From Bdellovibrionales bacterium (GTDB taxonomy: Bacteria; Bdellovibrionota; Bdellovibrionia; Bdellovibrionales; JAGQZY01), in NCBI GenBank assembly GCA_020435205.1, contig JAGQZY010000013.1:1-42930 (forward strand): a stretch of DNA of 42,930 bases, given 5' to 3'. Each line of letters opens with the position of its first letter. The first letter of the stretch is position 1. The position numbers and the translations under genes were made by a program. The notes below the pieces were generated by a model. It was not told the origin of the DNA and did not search any database. It saw only the letters and a program-made list of their open reading frames with translations. This document shows, piece after piece, positions 39,411 through 42,930 of the stretch.

Positions 39411-39426
39411 GTTCCACGTGGAACAT
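39409..39426. promoter_or_regulatory. parS site 2 (ParB-binding palindrome)
   Basis: ATGTTCCACGTGGAACAT is a perfect 18-base palindrome with the same 16-base core (39410-39425) as site 1. It lies between the lipoprotein start codon and the predicted parA promoter. Confidence 0.93.
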
Positions 39427-39438
39427 CGGCATTTTCCC

Positions 39439-39468
39439 TTGATAAATGAAGTGGTCATTCGATATTTT
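39439..39468 (+). promoter_or_regulatory. Predicted parAB promoter
   Basis: TTGATA (39439-39444) and TATTTT (39463-39468) are separated by 18 bases. The -35 box is 12 bases from parS site 2, so ParB loaded there could influence its own operon. Confidence 0.42.
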
Positions 39469-39487
39469 TTATAAAAAGGAAGGTTTT

Positions 39488-40303
39488 ATGGCCAAAGTAG
39501 TATGCATAGTTAACCAAAAAGGAGGAGTTGGTAAGACAACCACCTCTGTGAACTTGTCAGCGGCCCTAGCCAATTTGGGTAGGCGAGTACTCATCGTCGA
39601 TTTGGATCCCCAGGGGAATGCATCCAGTGGCCTTGGATTAAAAAGGCATGAGTATCAGGATGCTAACGTCTATCACCTTCTTATTGGAGAAGTAGAGATT
39701 ACTAAGACCATTTACTCCACATCTTTTGAAAATCTGCACATTATTCCAGCCAATGCGGACCTAGTAGGAGCCGAAATCGAGCTTGTGAATGAGCATGAGC
39801 GTGAATATCGCCTAAAAAAGGCGTTTGCAGAGATCTCGGCGGAGTATGATTATATTTTTATTGATTGCCCACCCTCTTTGGGGCTTTTAACTTTGAATGC
39901 TTTAACCTCGGCGGACTCCTTTCTGGTTCCTTTGCAATGTGAGTATTATGCATTAGAGGGCTTAAGCCAGTTGCTCAATACAGCGGGGCTTGTAAAGAAA
40001 AGTCTCAATCCCAATTTGCGAATTGAGGGTATTCTTCTAACCATGTTTGATAGCCGAAACAATCTGAGTCACCAGGTGGTTGGAGAGATACGTAGTCATT
40101 TTAGTGACAAAGTATTCAATTCGATTATCCCTCGTAATGTCAGACTCAGTGAAGCACCGAGTCACGGGTTACCCATATTTGAATACGACCAAAAGTCTGT
40201 GGGCTCTCGTAAATATATGGAATTAGCCAAAGAAATTGAAGATAGAAACGCTGTGGCTACTCAGTCGCTTATCCAAGAGGAGGTTCAGGATGCCCACTAT
40301 TGA
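39488..40303 (+). CDS. parA: Chromosome partitioning ATPase ParA (Soj)
   Basis: Start chosen at the ATG at 39488 with GGAAGG upstream; the frame extends to 39446 without a ribosome site. The 271-residue Walker-type ATPase moves ParB-parS complexes. CIVNQKGGVGKTTTSVNLSA is the deviant Walker A with both lysines, VLIVDLDPQGNASSGLG is Walker A', and DYIFIDCPPSLGLLTLNAL is Walker B. There is no N-terminal helix-turn-helix, so it is the short chromosomal (Soj) type. It overlaps parB by 14 bases. Confidence 0.96.
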   Translation: MAKVVCIVNQKGGVGKTTTSVNLSAALANLGRRVLIVDLDPQGNASSGLGLKRHEYQDANVYHLLIGEVEITKTIYSTSFENLHIIPANADLVGAEIELVNEHEREYRLKKAFAEISAEYDYIFIDCPPSLGLLTLNALTSADSFLVPLQCEYYALEGLSQLLNTAGLVKKSLNPNLRIEGILLTMFDSRNNLSHQVVGEIRSHFSDKVFNSIIPRNVRLSEAPSHGLPIFEYDQKSVGSRKYMELAKEIEDRNAVATQSLIQEEVQDAHY

Positions 40304-41306
40304 TAAGCAAAAGTCATCAAATGTTAAAAAGCAGCGATTAGGCAGAGGTTTGGGTAGTCTCCTATCCACTGGCGCTGATGAGTTTGAAAACGCTGAGCCT
40401 AAAAAAGTAGCAGCCCGTCCCCATGAGAATAAGCCGGCTACGCAAGTGGCTAGTCAAAAGACCAGTCCAGTTATGGAAAAAGCCCCCCAAACCAAAGAGA
40501 TAGACCCATCCCAGAGGGTGTGGAGTTTAGCCATAGACAAGGTGTTTCCAAATAAAACCCAGCCAAGGAAGGACTTCCACAAGGAGCCTTTGCAGGAATT
40601 AGCGGACTCCATCAAGGAGCAAGGGCTGCTTCAACCCATCACTGTTCGCAAAAAAGATGGAAAATATGAAATCATTGCCGGAGAAAGGCGTTGGAGAGCT
40701 AGCCAATTGGCTGGGCTTCATGAAGTTCCTGCTATCGTCAAAGATGTGGACGATAGAAAGTCCATGGAATTGGCTTTGATCGAAAACCTTCAACGGGAAA
40801 ATCTCAACCCTGTGGAAGAAGCCCTTGGTTATCAGCTTCTCATGGACGATTACGACCTTTCCCAGCAAGAAGTAGCTAAAAAAGTGGGCAAAAATAGAAC
40901 CACCGTGACCAATTCCCTACGAATTTTGACCCTCCCCAAGGAGATCAGGGGCTGGATTCGCGAAGGTAAAATGATGGTTGGGCATGCAAAAGTCCTCCTT
41001 TCCCTTGAGGACCCAGTAGACCAGGTGAAATTAGCTCAAAAAACCATGGGTAAAAAGCTTTCGGTCAGGGCTCTTGAAAAAGAAATTCGCAAGCTCGGTA
41101 AATCAAAATCTTCTTCAATCAATGCCATTGGGGTGAGCGAGAGACTGGCGGAAGGACTAGCTACGGACTTGCAAAAAGTGCTGGGCACAAAGGTCAATAT
41201 TCAGTACAAATCCGGCAAAGGAAAAATCGAAATTTCCTTTTATTCTGATGACGAACTTTCGCAATTTTGTGAGCGTATTAAAGAAACATGGCACCTAAAA
41301 AAGTAA
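40290..41306 (+). CDS. parB: Chromosome partitioning protein ParB (Spo0J)
   Basis: Start chosen at the ATG at 40290, with AGAGGAGG six bases upstream, inside the parA end. The 338-residue CTP-dependent DNA clamp loads at parS. The N-terminal QRLGRGLGSLLS is the ParA-stimulating motif, followed by a linker. The CTPase domain has EQGLLQPITVR, GERRWRASQLAG and ENLQRENLNPVEEA. The helix-turn-helix LSQQEVAKKVGKNRTTVTNS reads parS. The C-terminal dimerisation domain is near LGTKVNIQYKSGKGKIEISF. A bactofilin start lies inside the end of the gene. Confidence 0.95.
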   Translation: MPTIDKQKSSNVKKQRLGRGLGSLLSTGADEFENAEPKKVAARPHENKPATQVASQKTSPVMEKAPQTKEIDPSQRVWSLAIDKVFPNKTQPRKDFHKEPLQELADSIKEQGLLQPITVRKKDGKYEIIAGERRWRASQLAGLHEVPAIVKDVDDRKSMELALIENLQRENLNPVEEALGYQLLMDDYDLSQQEVAKKVGKNRTTVTNSLRILTLPKEIRGWIREGKMMVGHAKVLLSLEDPVDQVKLAQKTMGKKLSVRALEKEIRKLGKSKSSSINAIGVSERLAEGLATDLQKVLGTKVNIQYKSGKGKIEISFYSDDELSQFCERIKETWHLKK

Positions 41307-41626
41307 ATCGAGATGAAATTACGGTCCTCATCGAAGGCGGATGCCACTTTGAGGGTCGTTTAGCTTTTGAAGGAACGGCTCGTATCGCCGGAAGCTGCAA
41401 AGGGACCATAAAATCTCCAGATGTTTTAGTGATTGAAAAAGGCGCCCAAGTGGATGCTGAAATTGAAGCTTCAGAGGTTTTAATTTTTGGTGACGCCAAA
41501 GGTAAGATCCATGCTGCTGAGCAGGTTCGCATTGCGCCCCAAGCTTCTTTCCACGGAGAAATTTGCACCCCCATTCTTCACATTGACGAAGGGGCTGATT
41601 TCCAGGGCCACGCTCGAAAACCTTAA
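41288..41626 (+). CDS. Bactofilin (polymer-forming cytoskeletal protein)
   Basis: This 112-residue protein has the repeating hydrophobic pattern of the bactofilin beta-helix: TVLIEGGCHFEGRLAFEGTA, then ARIAGSCKGTIKSPDVLVIE, VDAEIEASEVLIFGDAKGKI and VRIAPQASFHGEI, each turn with small residues and Gly. Tails on both sides are short. Bactofilins polymerise without nucleotides into filaments. In Myxococcus xanthus, bactofilin filaments act as a scaffold for ParABC near the poles, and here the gene overlaps parB by 19 bases, so a link to chromosome positioning is a fair inference. No membrane segment is seen. Confidence 0.9.
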   Translation: MAPKKVNRDEITVLIEGGCHFEGRLAFEGTARIAGSCKGTIKSPDVLVIEKGAQVDAEIEASEVLIFGDAKGKIHAAEQVRIAPQASFHGEICTPILHIDEGADFQGHARKP

Positions 41627-41641
41627 AATCACTGATTTCGC

Positions 41642-41670
41642 TTGACCCCATTTGATATGAAGCATAAGTC
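41642..41670 (+). promoter_or_regulatory. Possible promoter upstream of the atpF' gene
   Basis: TTGACC (41642-41647) and TAAGTC (41665-41670) are 17 bases apart, about 40 bases before the start codon. The -35 match is good and the -10 match modest. Confidence 0.35.
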
Positions 41671-41709
41671 ATAGCTCAACCAAATATCGTTGCAGCTGGT
41701 AAACTTATT

Positions 41710-42162
41710 ATGAGTCAAGTTTTAGAGATTCTTACGTCCCTAGGCATAGATAGCACTTTCTTCTATCAATTTGTTATCTTCTTTATTGCCTTTTTATCCA
41801 TGAATTTTATCGTTTTCCGACCCTATTTGAACGCCCATGACGAGCGGATTCGTCGCACCGTAGGCGGCCAAAAAGAAGCAGAAGATTTGATGCAAAGCGC
41901 TGCAAAAGAAGAGGAAATCTATAAAGCCGAGGCTCGAAAGCTTAACTCCGAAATCCGGGAAATATTTGCAACCTCAAATGCCAAGGCAAAAAAAGAAACT
42001 GAGGAGATCCTCAACCAGGCGAAAACAGAAGCGGATCAAGAAGTGGAAAAGGGCCGCAAAAGCCTAGAAGCCACAATTCAAGAGGTCCGAAAAGAAATGG
42101 AAGCTCATATCCCAGAAATTAGTAAAAAAATTGAAACAAAGTTTACGGGGCCTCTGCAGTGA
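41710..42162 (+). CDS. ATP synthase F0 subunit b' (peripheral stalk)
   Basis: This 150-residue protein has one N-terminal membrane helix (FFYQFVIFFIAFLSMNFIVF) followed by RPYLNAHDERIRRTVGGQKEA, the usual start of a b-type stalk, and then a long charged coiled coil to the end. It pairs with the next gene, a second b-type subunit, as in many deltaproteobacteria, cyanobacteria and alphaproteobacteria. The stalk holds the F1 head against rotation. It overlaps the next gene by four bases. Confidence 0.88.
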   Translation: MSQVLEILTSLGIDSTFFYQFVIFFIAFLSMNFIVFRPYLNAHDERIRRTVGGQKEAEDLMQSAAKEEEIYKAEARKLNSEIREIFATSNAKAKKETEEILNQAKTEADQEVEKGRKSLEATIQEVRKEMEAHIPEISKKIETKFTGPLQ

Positions 42163-42646
42163 AAAAGATCCTTTTTGTATTTATTTTTCTTAGTTTCGCA
42201 ATAGCCCAAGCTTCTGGGGGCGGCGGCCACCATGAAACGGGTGTCCCCATGGGAACCGTGATGTCTCAACTTGTGAACCTTGGACTCCTCATCGCAATCC
42301 TTTTCTTTTGGCAGGGGAAAAACATTGCCAATGCCTTTGCTCAGAAGAAGGAAAACTTTTTGAAGAGCGTTGAAGAGGCCAACTCTGCAAAAAAGGAAGC
42401 CGAAAATAAATTAAAAGAGGTTGAGCACCGTTTGCAGGAGCTTTTGGAAAACTACAAAAAGAGTGTCGACAAAGAAAAAAAAATGCAGAAGAAAGCTATC
42501 GTACTCAAGTCTCCAATGCGCGCAATGACGGCGAAAGAATTAAAACCACGGCTCAAAACTCACTGGAAAGTGAAATTCACAAGCAAATTGAAAATTTGAG
42601 AGTAGAGACATTTAAAAAGTCAGCGGAAAAAGCTGAAAAAGAAGAT
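42159..42646 (+). CDS. atpF: ATP synthase F0 subunit b, frameshifted and cut at its 3' end
   Basis: The protein has a signal-like N terminus (IFLSFAIAQAS), a Gly/His patch, one membrane helix (QLVNLGLLIAILFFWQGK) and a charged coiled coil. The open frame runs to a TGA at 42597-42599, but its last 38 or so residues (from MQKKAIVLK) lose the coiled-coil character. The -1 frame from the A9 run at 42475-42483 resumes it perfectly: NAEESYRTQVSNARNDGERI, then EIHKQIENLRVETF and KKSAEKAEKED up to the junction near 42645. So one A is missing here, or slippage occurs at that run. The C-terminal part of subunit b and the expected atpH and F1 genes are absent because the sequence changes at the junction. 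Confidence 0.82.
42475..42483 (+). other. A9 homopolymer at the atpF frameshift
   Basis: Nine A follow G at 42474. In the atpF frame they read as A-AAA-AAA before ATG, a perfect -1 slippery heptamer. Ten A would restore a single frame. Confidence 0.75.
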
Positions 42647-42655
42647 CCTCAACGG
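42640..42655. other. Abrupt composition junction, probable assembly chimera
   Basis: Left of this point is AT-leaning DNA that continues the atpF coiled coil. Right of it the sequence is 45 of 60 G+C in 42661-42720 and 41 of 60 in 42721-42780. The coding frame also changes across it. The stretch gaagatcctcaacgg could belong to either side, so a short shared sequence may have caused the join. Confidence 0.85.
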
Positions 42656-42930
42656 TCCGCCGCAGGGCGCGGCGCTCGCGAACGGGCGGGCGCTGATCCA
42701 GATCGTCACCGGCCTCAAGGACGGCGAGGGCTACGAAGGCGTGCAGGTCGACTGGGGCCAGGCGGTCAAGACCATGACCGACGGCTCGGTCGACGCGATG
42801 GTGCTGCCGGTCTACCTGCCGGACCCGCGGATGACCCAGGCCTCGGCCTCGGGCGCGATGACGCTCTACTCGGTGCCGATGGAGATCATCGCCGGCGAAG
42901 CCTTCCAGAAATACATCACCAGCCCGGGGA
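42642..42930 (+). CDS. Fragment of a TAXI-family TRAP transporter solute-binding protein, foreign to the window
   Basis: In the frame starting at 42642 an unbroken translation runs to the window end with almost every third codon base G or C. It reads KKILNGPPQGAALANGRALI, then GYEGVQVDWGQAVKTMTDGS, DAMVLPVYLPDPRMTQASAS and VPMEIIAGEAFQKYI. This matches the middle of TAXI-type (TRAP-associated extracytoplasmic immunogenic) binding proteins, which deliver a small ligand to a TRAP membrane unit. Neither start nor end is present. Codon use points to a high-GC organism, perhaps an alphaproteobacterium, unlike every other gene here. Confidence 0.78.

Noticed and set aside
39411-39458. Upstream extension of the coiled-coil lipoprotein
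   Set aside because: It would translate the parS palindrome and put polar residues ahead of a complete signal peptide.
42642-42930. TAXI fragment as recent horizontal transfer
   Set aside because: No mobile-element ends, no start codon, a cut essential operon and an instant composition change make an assembly chimera simpler.

Overview
The window looks like the chromosome replication-origin region of a Gram-negative bacterium of the former Deltaproteobacteria, most like Bdellovibrio and its relatives. This rests on gene order and protein character, not on a database search. Supporting signs are lipoproteins, SurA-type chaperones and a lipid-type acyltransferase (outer membrane present); rpmH-rnpA-yidD-yidC-jag-mnmE-mnmG-rsmG-parA-parB-bactofilin-atpF'-atpF on one side of the origin; dnaA-dnaN-recF-gyrB-gyrA divergent on the other; a b558-type succinate dehydrogenase; and an ATP synthase c subunit with a signal-like leader. 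Base composition is moderate (27 of 60 G+C in one counted row, 42481-42540) until the last ~280 bases.

Layout. 1-486 is the 3' part of a transaldolase-like gene, followed by a lipoprotein, a large secreted protein of unknown function (976-2985), a pseudopilin-like protein with four Cys repeats (3106-4245) and a small protein with a predicted sliding-clamp-binding motif (4425-4652). The sdhCAB operon (minus, 7999-4668) diverges from a nine-gene plus-strand run (8178-18734): etfB-etfA, a DUF374 acyltransferase, two parvulin/SurA-like chaperones, pdxA, a phosphohexomutase, uvrA and pepQ. A minus-strand pseudo-receiver protein follows (18735-20570), then the minus-strand F0 genes (atpZ/atpI-like, atpB, atpE, with a clear terminator), a TPR lipoprotein, gyrA, gyrB, recF, dnaN and dnaA.

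The origin. The 220 bases between dnaN and dnaA hold a cluster of DnaA boxes, a small GC-rich hairpin, five TAG trinucleotides (a DnaA-trio-like element) and an AT-rich stretch, in the same order as the Bacillus subtilis dnaA-dnaN unwinding region. The dnaA-rpmH gap holds two divergent promoters with nearly touching -35 boxes and a DnaA box at the predicted dnaA start point. To the right lie the translation, membrane-insertion and tRNA-modification genes, then two perfect parS palindromes flanking a coiled-coil lipoprotein gene, then parAB, a bactofilin gene and the two peripheral-stalk genes of ATP synthase.

The end. Near 42640-42655 the sequence changes abruptly to very GC-rich DNA (45 of 60 G+C in 42661-42720) that encodes, in another frame, part of a TAXI-family TRAP transporter binding protein. 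This cuts atpF in mid coiled coil and is most simply an assembly chimera. atpF itself also has a one-base frameshift at an A9 run just before it.

No tRNA, rRNA, CRISPR array, insertion sequence or prophage was seen. No stretch over 300 bases lacks a gene. The larger gaps are 30305-30524 (origin), 4246-4424 (nothing recognised), 8000-8177 (divergent sdh/etf upstream region), 31953-32112 (dnaA/rpmH promoters) and 20571-20719 (atp terminator). I found no convincing wholly new multi-gene system. The most novel-looking items are the pseudopilin Cys repeats, the small clamp-motif protein, the parS-embedded lipoprotein gene and the pseudo-receiver protein.
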